Part shown: in pieces, positions 1 through 10,911 of the stretch
Position numbering within the stretch: position 1 is the first letter of the stretch
Layout of the letters: each line of letters starts with the position of its first letter
Source of the DNA: Acanthococcus lagerstroemiae
Taxonomy: Eukaryota > Arthropoda > Insecta > Hemiptera > Eriococcidae
Assembly: GCA_031841125.1 (NCBI GenBank)
Contig: CM063106.1
Span: forward strand, 14,198,001 to 14,262,000
DNA length: 64,000 nt
Direction: 5' to 3'
Position numbers and translations under genes: made by a program
Notes under the pieces: generated by a model
Database searches by the model: none
What the model was told of the DNA's origin: nothing
Seen by the model: the letters and a program-made list of their open reading frames with translations, nothing else

Positions 1-1859
1 TTAAAATGTAACTTGATACAATTTTATTAGGGTAGTCCATTGAAACACCCAAAGACGAAATAACCATTTTATATTAGTTTTTCCCTCTGCGCCTTCAAAC
101 CTTACCTTAAAATCTTAACGCATGCTTCCCTTTACCCTAAAAACGACTTTTAAAATATAACTAGAAAGTCTCTGACATGCTATACCATATTGACTACACC
201 GGTGCGGTATACTGACCCAAGCAGCCCAGAGCTTTTGAGCAGCCCGTGGTATACAAATTTAGGTAGCCCCATTTACTGATGAAATATGAGCCTATGAAAA
301 CGAAAGTGGTGTTAGTCAGTTTTGAATTTTCCAGTTTGAGCTTACGGATCATGTTTGTAACTGCTAGAATAATATTCATTTTGATGATGGAGTAAGTCAG
401 GTATTCTTATTCTTCGCCAGATAGCAGCACCCGCATTTTTTAGGGCTCAAACAGAACAATGACAGTACGAGTACAACGGTGAAAAATCAAAACTGACGTA
501 CACCACTTTCATTCTCAGTGCTAGGATACGTTATTTGTGTGTGCGTGGGGGGAGGGGAATCTTGAAAATCTGGTTTTTTCTTGAGGCGTCGAAGGAGACC
601 CCCTCCGCCGTGGGACCTGAGGCAAACTGTCCCGATTTCTTCTCTCTTTAGGCAGCCCTGAAATTGACGTTAAAACGTATTAACATAATACTTTTGAAAC
701 ACAGTTCGACGAATCTGCCGAGATGTTGAGTCGGTGAGAATTCCAGCAACCTGCTTTGATCCATCCCCTGTGACTGGTATACACATCTAATTTGTGTATG
801 TTTTCTTCTTTTACAGTTACAGCAATTTACTCGACATAACACGCTCGTAATAGTTGTTAAATGAAAGTGATTCGGATAGAATTGTCTTTATAGATGAAAC
901 ATGCCTTAATGTATCTAGTTTTAAATCTTCTTAATCCGAATAACTTGGGTTAAAATCCCTAGTGATGCAAACGCAAATGCTATATGGGAGCTGTTAAAAC
1001 GATGCCCATCAACGAATCTTTTCGAATTTTCGGTAGTCAAAATGCATCATAAATCACTTACTTATTTTATGTACACGTAATACTAAATTAATTTATTCTT
1101 TACTCCTTCCTATGCCGATCCTTTTGTCAACTGTGATCTTGCCTGTATCAACTTTACTCGATTATTTTCTAGTTCCAGTCTCTCTTAGCTCAGTTTGTCT
1201 CAAATAGGACAAAATTTTTCGCTTTTCAGTTCGCAGGGTAATTCAAAATAAATTCGATCTTTTATGGAAATCAGAATTTGAGTGTATTTTATCAAATCAG
1301 CTACTTGTTTGCAGTGCTAGGTGAACTGACATCAGGTGACTTTGTTGAGACTTTCGTCAGTCGTGGATGTTGAAAAACTAAGGAGTTGAAAAATAAATCT
1401 GTCAAATCCTCAGTGTTGGCTACCGACTATAAATTTCAGATCTTGTGGTGCAGAAGGTATCATACCAAAACGTACAACTCATCAAAATTCAAACAAAATA
1501 GGCAATCATGTTCAAATCTCATTTACGCTTACTTAGCAAAAATTAAAAATGTTTAGAAGAGTAGTACTTCCGTCTAAATTTAGACAGAGAGAACACTAGT
1601 CCTCTCCAGTTCTTGTTCCCCACCATCTATGTACCAGGTGAATTTGTAAACGGTAACTTGTGCCTCAAAACAAGCGGTTTTCCAGTGATGTCTCAAGTGA
1701 TTGCAAGTGAAGCCAACCGTACAAAAGGAGCAAAAAAGGCTAAGACTCTGGGGGAAGGTTGACTGGACGTAGGAGCCCGACTAAATGAGATAAAAAAGCG
1801 GAGAAGGAAAGAGAAGAAAAAGAATAATAAAATAGCTTGATTGAACATTTTTGAACTGT
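1..1859. other. AT-rich noncoding stretch, nothing recognised
   Basis: I see no exon with splice sites, no transposase or reverse transcriptase motif, and no terminal repeat pair. Open frames are short and have no recognisable content. Probably intergenic or intronic DNA with old, unrecognisable repeats. Confidence 0.5.
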
Positions 1860-2690
1860 AATTGGGGGGAGGGGCTTTCTAGTGATTGGTCCTGTTCTGA
1901 CCTTATGTTTGGTTTAGGTAGTTTTTGATTTTTGTCTGTGTCTTTAGTTAGAACACGGCATTTACTGGTGTGCTCTGATTTGGTCACATTTAGTTATTTT
2001 TGGTTGACTTGGTCACTTTCAATTGTTTTTGGCAGCATTTGGTCTTTTTTTTAAAGTTTGGTTTGACTTATGATTAGTCCTTTATTGGTAGTCAAATGTT
2101 ATATTTTTGGTTGGTCTTTTTCAGATTCAGTCGGTTTTGGACGGATTTGTAAACTGTTTTTGATCTTTTTTGGTCAATTTAACAGGAAATTCAATTAGAT
2201 TTTCTAGTTTTTGGTGAATTTTGTATAAATTTGATTGCCTGTGGTTGAAGGTTAAATTTTTTTTTTTTAATAATAATAGAGTATATTTTAATTCCCTCTG
2301 TCACAGCCGGTTGACCAATTCATCAGATTTGTAAGTTTTTGTATTCGGGGTTGATAATTTTACGTCAGTTTTGGTAAAATTCGGTTAGACTTACTCGGCG
2401 TCGGTCGTCATGTTTAGTTAAGATGGTTTGCGTACCCACTGGTCATGTGGTCATCAATTTCAAGCAGACCTGGTTGACAGGGCCGTTCCAGTTGGATTTA
2501 ATTTGATTTGGTCTCATTTTGACGAATTTAGTCGTTTTCTATCGTCTTGAGTTAGGCCGTTTTTGGTCAGGTTTGGTCACCAAATAATTTAATCCATTTT
2601 TGATCATGTTTGATTCGCCTCGTGTTTGTGAATTTTGGTCAGATGTGGTCATTTTATCGGTTTTAGATGTTTCTGGTCTCTTCCCGCAAC
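1860..2690 (+). repeat. T/G-biased degenerate minisatellite (TTTTGGTCA-like)
   Basis: For about 800 bases the + strand is strongly T/G rich and C poor. Motifs such as TTTGGTCA, TTTTGGTTGA, TTTTTGGTCAA and TTTGGTCTTT recur every 10-13 bases with heavy divergence. Similar T/G-rich arrays lie near 46980-47260 and 47560-47720. It looks like an old short-unit tandem array. It is not telomeric, because no TTAGG units are present. Confidence 0.5.
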
Positions 2691-4321
2691 GTTTAAGTTA
2701 GTTTTTCACTCAGGGATCAAACGGGTAATAGTGGCGGTACCTGAGAATGGGAGGTTGAAAGAGAGCGAAAGGAACTGAAGAGAGAAAGAAAAAAGAAGGA
2801 AGTAAGTAGTCCGACCCATACCATCAATTGAAACATAATACATTTTCAACATTTGAATAATAAATTAGTTTTGTAGCAACACCAGTGATGACAATAAGGA
2901 AAATTCCGCATACACGATGTATTTAATTATACTCGTAGATAAGAATAACTCACTCTTATTTTGTCAAGAAAAAATATTTTAGAGTTTATTTTTATGAGAA
3001 AATAATCTCTATAATATATTTCAACACATTTACAGTACGACTTGCCATTGTCCAATTAAGCTCAAAACGTTTGGAATTTTTTTAAAAACTATTTTCTACA
3101 ATTTTTTTGTTCGAGGGGGGGGGGCAGTTCTAGACGTAAGTACTCATAAAAGATTGAAGATTTTAAGATTAAGAAAAAAAAATGTCAATGGGAGAATTTT
3201 ACAGTTTCTAATATCAACCCTGATCTATCTTGTGTAAATTTTTCACATTTTCAAAAGTGCACCCACAGCTCTCTCCTCCAATTTGAAAATTTAATCATTC
3301 ATAAATAGGAACCTACCAAGGTAACTTCCTTTGGGGGGGGGCAGATTTTATTAACTACTCTGATTTTTGATCTGATTCAACCAACTGATATTTGTAAAAT
3401 CAACAAACCCCCAAAAAATAACGTTTTTAAAATAGTTCCTTGGTTGACTTTTAGAAACGTAAATAAAAATAATAATTATTATTGAGCAGTCTTACAATTA
3501 AAGAATATTTTGTGGTTTTCTTACCAAAAGAGAAGCCAAAACTGTCAAACAGCAGATTACATAAACGCACTCATTCTTTTTTATTGGAGAAAACTCACAG
3601 AGCGGAATTGGAATTCTTATTTGCGGTTTTCCAATTATTCGTCAATATGACAGAACGATTTCAATCCTCCAATGTAATATGAATCCATATGTTGCATTCA
3701 GAAATGCCATCGCTATGTATAATACAATTTCTTAATCGTGTTATAACACCATCTAACATTTCTTTTATGAAGTTTGACCAACCCAAACTGGAATTCTTAC
3801 CTGTTGAAGAAGTAGTTGTTCCTAAAAGGTGAAAACTGAACTTTCTTCTATTTATAAAAGAGAAAAGTTGTATTTGTTGTTGTGTTTTGTCAAAACAGCT
3901 ATTTAGCTATGGCAGAATATTTACACTTATAGTGCTCAAGTTAATCAGAAATTTCAGCTCTGAGATTTAGGAGGTTCTTGAAACCAAAAAACGTCAGAAG
4001 TACTATGTTGAAAAAATTTCAAATTTACCGAATATTAGTGAAATGGATACTACGGTATTATTTATGATGCATGTGTGCTGTTAAAAAGTGAGAACATTTT
4101 TGAAGAAGAAATGACTATCAGTAATTTCTGGACCAAAGTATTTTCTTGAAATATGTATTGAGGCTTGAAAAGTATGTGTTTGCGACAAATTGGGAAGTCC
4201 GTCATTCAATTAAATGCCGAGGTATTGCGAGTATGTTAATTGTCGGATACGCAGTGTGAAAATCGTCTAATGACTCACGAAAGGCGAGTCATTTTATAAA
4301 GCGACTAAACTTATGTCGGCA
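2691..4321. other. Noncoding stretch, nothing recognised
   Basis: AT-rich sequence with short G runs near 3114-3124 and 3331-3341. The longest open frames are under 70 codons with no recognisable content. No inverted terminal repeats were found. Confidence 0.45.
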
Positions 4322-5050
4322 ATACAGGGTGTCTCTTTTGCAATAATCACCTTCCACCTGGTACGTAGGCAACTTGCCACAACAATATGTAGATATGTTT
4401 GCATACTCGTACTTTTGAAGGGACTTAGTTATGGTCAAATTTTAGAAAGTTTTCTATCTTTGAAATTTCTTCTTCTTCTCACGATTGGAGATAGGTAGAA
4501 AATGGTACCAGTAGATAGTAGTAGAGGGCAGCTGTGGTAACCACAGAAAAGGATGGTCGGAACTGGTTCATAGCGTGTTTATAAAATCAATTTTAGTACA
4601 AATTATATCGGAAAATTTTCACATTTTTTCAACTGCCCGTGAAACTTGCCCCTTTAAGCTACTGTTTTCTGATTGGCAATAGATTGTACATTGAATTTCC
4701 GATAAAAAAGGTCCGTAGCAATTTTCTTGTATCTGGATTAGAACTGCTCAAAATGGAGTTCAAGATATCTCCATTAAGAATTATTCCTTTTTAACACAGA
4801 TGCACAAACCTTATGAAGATAATCATCTTCTTCAGCTACTTTACCACTTCATCAAGTTATATCGTTTATGGGGCTTATTCACCTCCCTCCTTTCATCTAT
4901 TTACCCCACATTTGAAATTGATGCCCATGCAATGGAGGGGGGTGGGGTTCTAGTATTTTGTAAAGTTTAACATGGGTATCCAGTCACTGGTTCCAAAGGT
5001 CGCTAAATTCAGTTTTAGTAACATTTTGGCCATATGCCCCGAACTGAGCA
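4322..5050 (+). repeat. Interspersed repeat of about 0.7 kb, copy 1
   Basis: It begins ATACAGGGTGTCTCTTTTGC and matches 28962-29672, which lies in opposite orientation, over nearly its whole length with moderate divergence. Shared landmarks include the ATATGTAGATATGTTTGC block, the GGTAACCACAGAAAA block and the AAACCTTATGAAGATAATCA block. The right end holds a copy of the dispersed core in which GGTTCCAAAGGTCGCT is followed by AAATTCAG. No transposase is visible and no clear inverted ends were found, so its class is unknown. Confidence 0.75.
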
Positions 5051-5869
5051 GTGAGGACATTTCGATTTCTTTTTTAATACTCACACCTACTTTTCTGACT
5101 CGTGGACCTCTCATTTCGTTTTATGTTTTGACTTTAATTTTGAATTGTCCATTTTATTGAAATTTCGTAATGACTCATTTCGCCGGACACCTATTCTACA
5201 TTTTATATAATATCCAATCATTTTAAACATTTCCTAAGCCGATAGTGAATGTTTCTATAATTTGCTTTAAATGACTAGGCATTTTATTACATGCCTAGTC
5301 ACTGCGTAAACTGTCTGAATTTCACAATTTACCGCTGACATGTACATTATTTTTCAAATTTGTGCATAATAGAATTTTTTCTGCGCTTCGAATATTTGAA
5401 TTTTGAGTTGAGCGTGCTTCATGGAAATAAATAATAACTACGAGTACAAATAGAATTTTGTTCCGATAGTGTACGCAGCCGTATAAAAATATGTTCACAA
5501 GAGGCATAAACCTCTTGAAATTTTTGGTCATTTTGGGTCAGTTTTTTGTGAGTTTTAGTCTTTTTTTTTTAATTTTTTTGAGGAATAGTTTGAATGGCCT
5601 TCGTGAAATAAAAAATGGATATGATTTTAGCAATAAGAAAATAACGGAGGAGCAAGATTTTCTTAGGGGGAGCAACATCCCCACTTCTCCCTCTTGGTGA
5701 CAGGCTTGACCAATTCTGATTATCTGCGGCATGTTTTCAATAATTACCTACGTCCTCGCCTGATTCAGGTATACATATCGTGCGTACTGAGCTGCTAGTT
5801 AGAAAATCTTCAGAATCTCGCATGAACTTTTTTTGATGTTGGATTGTTATTTTCCTACCTCAGATGTTA
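5051..5869. other. Noncoding stretch with one small hairpin
   Basis: No recognisable gene. A perfect 11-bp stem with an 8-nt loop (TGACTAGGCAT / ATGCCTAGTCA) lies at 5272-5301. Short open frames on both strands around 5322-5732 overlap one another and carry no recognisable motifs. Confidence 0.45.
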
Positions 5870-5985
5870 TAAGCGCCCTCCCAACAGGGGCTTGCCGATG
5901 AGGGAGACTCCCCCCCCCTCTATAGAAACTTTTACGCAGCAGTTGGGAAAATTTTAAAACTTACCATTTCAGTCAGGCCAAGGTG
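5870..5985 (+). mobile_element. Truncated copy of the CAGGGACGTACC hAT-like MITE
   Basis: The segment with the C run, then GCAGCAGTTGGGAAAATTTT and ACCATTTCAGTCAGG, matches the left part of the elements at 32325-32616 and 50268-50628. The terminal CAGGGACGTACC itself is not preserved here, so this is a decayed or partial copy. Confidence 0.5.
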
Positions 5986-6296
5986 GGAAAATCCGAGTCA
6001 GAAGGGTTTGTTTTTACTTCGATACTTGAATTGTACATTTCGGAGACCGCATAAGTCCAAAAAGCTAAACTTTTAAACTTTTCAGGAACAAAATAAAACA
6101 GTTTACAGCCTTCTAATGGGGTTTCTGCGAAAAAAATTGCATGGCACTCGAAGCATTTCAGTAATGAGTAGACATTTTCACACAAATGTCTGCATATTTT
6201 CTCAATATCTATTGTTCTGGGTGGAGTTTCAATGTGCTGGACGTACGTGGTTTCTCCACTACATGATTGATTCGCGCCGTAGCTAATACTGCTCAT
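5973..6296 (-). CDS. Possible small ORF of 107 codons, unknown
   Basis: An uninterrupted frame starts at an ATG at 6296 and reads MSSISYGANQSC, ending ...SDFPTLA. It is cysteine-rich in the first two thirds (five Cys) with mixed, protein-like composition, and has no obvious signal peptide or membrane segment. Its last codons overlap the decayed MITE piece at 5870-5985, which argues against a conserved gene end. No family is recognised. It could be chance, an exon, or a remnant of an unidentified element. Confidence 0.2.
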   Translation of the reverse strand: MSSISYGANQSCSGETTYVQHIETPPRTIDIEKICRHLCENVYSLLKCFECHAIFFAETPLEGCKLFYFVPEKFKSLAFWTYAVSEMYNSSIEVKTNPSDSDFPTLA

Positions 6297-6648
6297 TGCC
6301 TAGACTTGTGTTAATTTGTTAGTATCTCGCGTAAACACGTGTTTTATTTCATAATAACTCAAATTTCAGGGTTCTAGAAACCGTAAAAAGGAACTAATTG
6401 TTAATGATTTCATTAAGTCATAATAAATTTATTTCAACTCGTTCAAAAAGGAGCGGAATGAATCTAAAAATTAGAAACGTGAAAAATTTGGATCCAATTC
6501 AGTTCGCGAAACTAACTTGCCTCATAAATCTCAATAGTGATGGAATATGTTTACGTTTCAGAAAAATCCCTGCATTTTGAGCCCCATTTCATTTTGCGTG
6601 TTGTACATAATTGAGGTGAAAATGTATATTTTTACATATTTCATGTGA

Positions 6649-6651
<3 letters not shown>

Positions 6652-6679
<28 letters not shown>
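6652..6679 (+). repeat. Poly(T) tract, 28 nt
   Basis: A pure run of T. It could be the reverse-strand poly(A) tail of a retroposed sequence, but no retroposon body is recognisable beside it. Confidence 0.9.
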
Positions 6680-6820
6680 CATATTTTGCCGCATTTACAA
6701 AATTGTCCAAAATACGGCAATTTTGCGTTTCATCCTTATATAAAAAAAAATCAACTCATGTTCGGAAGATAAAAAAGATGAAAAAATTTTTTAACAAAAG
6801 ACAAGTAACTTCTCTACTTG

Positions 6821-7175
6821 CAGGGACGTACCAAAGAGTTTTTAGTGGGGCGGGGGAGGGTAAAAACTGTTAAAGTTCCAACTGACTCAACTCAAAATTC
6901 CCAAGTATCAAAAGTTTTTTGTGTTGGCTTAAAACAAAAAATAATGTTTTTATCTGTTGGATTTTCCCAACTTTTGATCCATCTGCTAAAATTTCCCAAC
7001 TCCGGTGTGGAAGCTTGGAGGGCAATCTATCTGCGTGCCCCCCTGTCTTCGTTCCTGTAAAAACATAAAAATACAGCTGTCCAGTTTTCCCAACTTATTA
7101 CTGAAATGGTAAATTTTCCGAACTGCCGAATGAAAAATTCCTACATGGGGATAAGTTGCCCCTTGTACGTCTCTG
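6821..7175 (+). mobile_element. hAT-like MITE, CAGGGACGTACC family, copy 1
   Basis: It starts CAGGGACGTACC and ends GTACGTCTCTG, giving short terminal inverted repeats. Flanks are TCTACTTG on the left and TCTACTCA on the right, a 6/8 match that fits an old 8-bp duplication of hAT type. The interior shares the AACTGACTCAACTCAAAATT and ACTGAAATGGTAAATTTTCC blocks with copies at 7610-7926, 32325-32616 and 50268-50628. No coding capacity. Confidence 0.7.
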
Positions 7176-7414
7176 TCTACTCAAGGAGGCTTCAAACTGC
7201 GAAGCTGCAGACTGCAGTCACGCAGCTCTATGCTCTATTAATGAAAGATTTTCGTTTGACATTGATATTGATAATATTGATATCACTTGGTTCTGATACT
7301 GATTATTATCGATATTGAATTTTCTTGATATTTGCGTTCACTACCAGTAACAGTAGAACAGGATGGAACAAGTCGGAACCTCGGAACTCGTTCGGAATTT
7401 TTCCAACTTTTCCG

Positions 7415-7609
7415 TGTAGTGCAGATACAACGTAAGTCCCCGGAGTTACGCGGTTTCTGTATTACGCGTAAATTTTTCAAAGCTGCCACATTCTTTATTC
7501 ATCAGATAAAATTCTCATTTTTTCACCACAGCTGCGCCTAGGGTTAAGGAACATTTCTGTAACAAACCGATTTTCGAAATTTTGGGACTTACGTTGTTTC
7601 TGAACTGTG
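7415..7609. mobile_element. Small element with terminal inverted repeats of about 23 bp
   Basis: The left end (7417-7440) and the right end (7584-7607) are inverted copies containing ACAACGTAAGTCCC, with AGT(G/T)CAGA at the outer side. The 195-bp interior is noncoding. The target duplication is not clear. It directly abuts the next MITE copy. Confidence 0.6.
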
Positions 7610-7926
7610 TGGTTCACTTGGGAATTGAGTTTAGAAGTTGGGGAAATTCAACAAGTCAAAGGGCTTTTCCTCTTTTGCTTTGATTATTGGGAATTTTGAG
7701 TTAAGTTAGTTGGAAAAATCCAACAATTCAAAAATTATTATTACTTTTTTTTTTTTTTGCTTTAATACTTGAGAATTTTGAGTGGAGCCAGTTGGAAAAA
7801 TCCAACAAATCAAGAATCAAAGAATTCTTTTTTGCTTTTATACTTGGAAATTTTAGTTGAGTGAGTTAAGACTTTCACAATGTTTGCCCCTCCATCCTTC
7901 AGGGAAAACTCTTTGGTACGTCCCTG
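7610..7926 (-). mobile_element. hAT-like MITE, CAGGGACGTACC family, copy 2
   Basis: Inverted relative to the copy at 6821. It ends GGTACGTCCCTG at 7926; the other terminus is missing or decayed. The interior carries about three degenerate repeats of an 80-100 bp unit (TTGGGAATTTTGAGTT, then AGTTGGAAAAATCCAACAA, then a T-rich TTTGCTTT). The number of these units differs between family members. Confidence 0.65.
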
Positions 7927-8289
7927 CCTCCCAACAACTTTGTAAACGTTTGCACGTGCTGGCCAATTTGCACGAGCACCGATGTATATCCTCAAAATTG
8001 AAAACAACGACTTCGGATGGGCTGGGACCAAGAATCTTTCGTAGTTTATACAGATACATATATTTATTTGTGTAAGGAGTGTTTCGTATTTGGTGAAAGC
8101 AGGTCGTCTTTGAATAACCCCAGTGTCTGGCTTTCATTCGAGTATTTAATAACACCTTGGAACTTCGGAAGCTCGAATCTCGCGCGAAAAAGGAAAATAA
8201 ACAAATTGAAAAATCCGCTTTCGCAGGAGGTACCACGTGGAAAAAAATGATTTGTTGAACATCTCCAGTACCATCAATTTTACTGTTTG

Positions 8290-8460
8290 ATTGTAAATAC
8301 GGTCAAAGGCAAAGTGCCGACGGCGTACGGGAGCCATTATGGCTATTTCTGAGTAATCTCGTTTATCCTTTTGAGAGGATGGACTCGGTTTTCTGTTTAC
8401 GATACGCGTTTGTAGAAAAGACTCGTAAGAGTACAAAATACACGCTCGGGCGTCGCGTCG
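8290..8460 (+). promoter_or_regulatory. Candidate promoter and noncoding first exon
   Basis: The sequence changes here from AT-rich to CpG-richer. A perfect palindrome GCCATTATGGC lies at 8333-8343 and contains two GCCAT cores of the Pho/YY1 type. A strong donor, GTCG|GTAAGC, starts an intron at 8461. With the acceptor at 8761-8762 it would join a noncoding leader to the coding exon at 8763-8814. The transcription start cannot be placed by eye; the left boundary given is nominal. Confidence 0.35.
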
Positions 8461-8762
8461 GTAAGCATGCTCTTTACGCAGTAGCGTTCTCCTCCAATGG
8501 AAGAACGGCGTTGGCGGTGAAATTTTGTGTTATCGTCGGCTTGTATTCATACATCGATTCAGAAGTATCGGTGATCGGTTATCTGTTTGTTGGTCGTGCA
8601 CGAGGCAGTGACTGGAATCAAGTCGATCCCGAATCGTGTTTTTCCTCATCGACGATTTTTATCGAATTTTCGAGCGCTTTACGATCGTGGCCAGTTTTGT
8701 GCGTCGAACTGATTTGATTCGTGTGCGGGGTGTAGAAGCTCGAACGTGTATTTTTCTTGCAG

Positions 8763-8814
8763 AAGCCATGAACACGCAGTGAAAAGTATGTTCGGAATGC
8801 TTCGCTGGAAAAAG
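8763..8814 (+). CDS. Candidate first coding exon (MFGMLRWKK)
   Basis: An acceptor (T-rich tract ending TTTTTCTTGCAG at 8762) is followed by a 4-codon upstream ORF (ATG at 8768, stop TGA at 8780-8782). Next comes ATG at 8788 with nine codons, MFGMLRWKK, ending exactly at the donor AAG|GTAGGT (intron begins 8815) in phase 0. A short basic N-terminus followed at once by an intron is common for first coding exons. The internal exon at 52007-52591 also begins in phase 0, so the two are compatible, but a 43-kb intron between them is only inference. The gene family is not recognised. A cDNA spanning the junction would decide. Confidence 0.4.
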
Positions 8815-9297
8815 GTAGGTGAAGAAAATGTTTCTAGGTACCGATCTGTCCGACTTATGGCGACAATTTGTTCGAACTTTTTCACTCCATCTTCCACGAG
8901 TAGCGGTTCGCGCACATGGTCATTGAAAAGCGAAATTGATCTCTAAACTGGCTCTGGGTAGATTCCAGGAGCTTACCAGAGCAACTTCTTAAAGATACGG
9001 TGTGAAGGTTCAGTTTTACGTGTTACATGGCTTTCCCGTAAGTGCGCTCCTGGACAGACTAAACGGTCGTATTGGTCGTCAAGCTGGAATCACAAGCTTC
9101 TGATCGTTGGCAATGCCGGCATTGACAATCTTCTAGTCGGCTCGAGTTGTTTTTGAAACTTTCTATTTGTTCGCTACATGTTCGCGGAGCAGAATTCTTA
9201 CTACCCACTGTAAAAGGAAGGACTTATTCCGTGTTCATAAAGGATCATACTCTGTACAAAAGTTAGGTCTGTAGTGTGACCAAGTTACTAGAAACCG
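8815..9297 (+). repeat. Intronic tandem duplication, copy A (483 bp unit)
   Basis: Begins at the splice donor GTAGGTGAAGAAAATGTTTC. It is repeated at 9298 as GTAAGTGAAGAAAATGTTTC, with extended similarity through GGAATCACAAGCTTCTGATCGT (9088 onward) and further. The exon itself is not duplicated: only a few bases before the donor match. Confidence 0.8.
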
Positions 9298-9666
9298 GTA
9301 AGTGAAGAAAATGTTTCTACATACCGAGCTGTCTGGCTTTTGGCTACAACTTGCTCGAATTTCTTCACTATTTTCCACGAGTAGAGGTTTGCTTACATAG
9401 CTATGAAACGTGGAATTGATCCCTAAAATGACTCTGGATAGGCCCGAGGGTTTTCAGAGCACCATTTCAAGGATAAAGTGCGTAGGTTCAGTTTTACATG
9501 CTACATAGTTTCCCGTAAGTGCACCCTCAGATAGACTAAACGTTCCTATTGTTCTTCAGGGCTGGAATCACAGGCTTGTGATCGTCGACAGTGCCGATGC
9601 TGACAAACTTCTTGTCGGCCCCAGTTATTTCTGAAGCACTGGCTCTGTGTTCATTATGTGTTCGTG
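9298..9666 (+). repeat. Intronic tandem duplication, copy B, left part
   Basis: Similar to copy A until about 9666. The homology then jumps to 11431-11530 (GGAGCAGAATAATTACTACT matches copy A GGAGCAGAATTCTTACTACC at 9186). The intervening 1.76 kb is the inserted Mutator-like element. Copy B carries a better donor-like sequence (CG|GTAAGT) than the presumed real one. Confidence 0.8.
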
Positions 9667-9794
9667 GCGTTCCCCGCCAATTTCCTGAAACCACTTTCTC
9701 GAATGGTCATCTTCCCGAAAACGTTTTTCACGAACGACTTGTTACCGAAAGCTTTCTTCCCGGGCAGAAAAGTGAAAAATTGTTTTTGCGTTTT

Positions 9795-10250
9795 TCAACA
9801 AAAACCAATACCTACTCGGCCTTCGAGGTCACTGCCGGTGGAGTCATAGAAAAGGAATTGTTCTCCGACCAACATTTGTTGGTATTGATTTGGGATGTCT
9901 TCAAGTTCGTCTAATGATTTAGAATTTGCCGGTAAATCTTTTTTCTAGTTCGTCGTATCACTTGCTTGATTGCCTCACGTTCAGGCAAAAGATTCAATAC
10001 TGCAGGCAGCATTTGTGGTAATTCATTTCGCAGTAGTTGTGCCGGCGACTGCTTTGGATGCTCAGCCGTCTTCTGCTTTATTTTGGTCATGACCACCTCC
10101 GCAAATCACTCCTCCTGGTTAGGAGAGTGTTGGTGTGGCGACAAAGATGGTCCTTTAATAACGATGACCGCCATTCCCGGTGCAGAATCGTTGGTGATCA
10201 CTCTTGCATTACACTCCTTGCCGCGTAGCTTGCGACAATCCTATACTCTT
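9795..10250 (-). pseudogene. MULE transposase N-terminal relic with FLYWCH finger
   Basis: Reading minus from about 10250 the frame gives CRKLRGKECNARV, then a GPSLSPHQHSP segment: the second Cys and the His pair of a FLYWCH-type zinc finger. After one stop it continues with KQSPAQLLRNELP and LLPEREAIKQVIRRTRK, the linker typical of insect FLYWCH-MULE transposases. A frameshift follows, then LPANSKSLDELEDIP and GEQFLFYDSTG. The next sequence is already the terminal repeat, so the whole DDE domain was deleted. At least one stop and one frameshift make it non-functional. Confidence 0.7.
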
Positions 10251-10269
10251 CCTTTGCTGTCACGTAGGG

Positions 10270-10375
10270 TTGCGATGTTTTGAACAAAATTATTTTAAAC
10301 ATTAGAATATCGGAATAAAACGTTTTAAACATTTTCTTTGTTTTGAACGTTTAGAACAGTTTTAAACACTTTTTT
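10270..10375 (+). repeat. TTTTAAACATT / GTTTTGAAC minisatellite
   Basis: Within the Mutator-like element, TTTTGAAC and TTTTAAACATT alternate about five times with irregular spacing. A short degenerate tandem array. Confidence 0.55.
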
Positions 10376-10496
10376 TTTCTTCTTTCAGATTCGTTTTTTA
10401 GACAAAAAATGCTATTTCTCAACGAATTTTCATGAGTATTGCAAATTTTTATGGCGGATACAGCTTATGTTGATAAGAATATAAAATATATTGTCA

Positions 10497-10731
10497 CTAT
10501 GGCGTAACCAAGGGGGGGGGGGAGATGGGCGAATGCCCTCCAAGCTCCTGAAATTGAATGTAAAGTATACAAAAATAAGCAATTTTTTGCCTTGAAACCG
10601 CGTTTCTTCCAAATTTCTGCTCGAGCAGTAATTTTTCCTTCATTTTCATAAAATAATCCTCTAATATCGGCGATTTGTAAAAAATACCTCAATTTTCGAC
10701 TTTCCTTGAGAAAATCCTGGCTACCCCACTG
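10497..10731 (+). mobile_element. hAT MITE, CAGTGGCGTA family, copy 1
   Basis: Left end CTATGGCGTAACCAAGG and right end CCTGGCTACCCCACTG form the inverted termini. It is flanked by TATTGTCA and TCTTGTCA, a 7/8 match for a hAT-type 8-bp duplication. The interior is shared with 20871-21150 (GGGCGAATGCCCTC, CCTGAAATTGAATGTAAA, ATATCGGCGATTT). It is inserted into the Mutator-like element. Confidence 0.8.
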
Positions 10732-10911
10732 TCTTGTCAGTATTGGTTGCCTAGAACAAAACTGAAACTTTAATGATTAAATTGTTCTAAGATTTGTTTC
10801 TCTTCTCAGTTTTCATTGTTTTGAACATTTATCTTCTTTAATGGCGTCTGACATTATCCCTTGATACAATGAGAAAAATCTTTTTTCTCTTGAAAGACAC
10901 AATGAAAGCTT

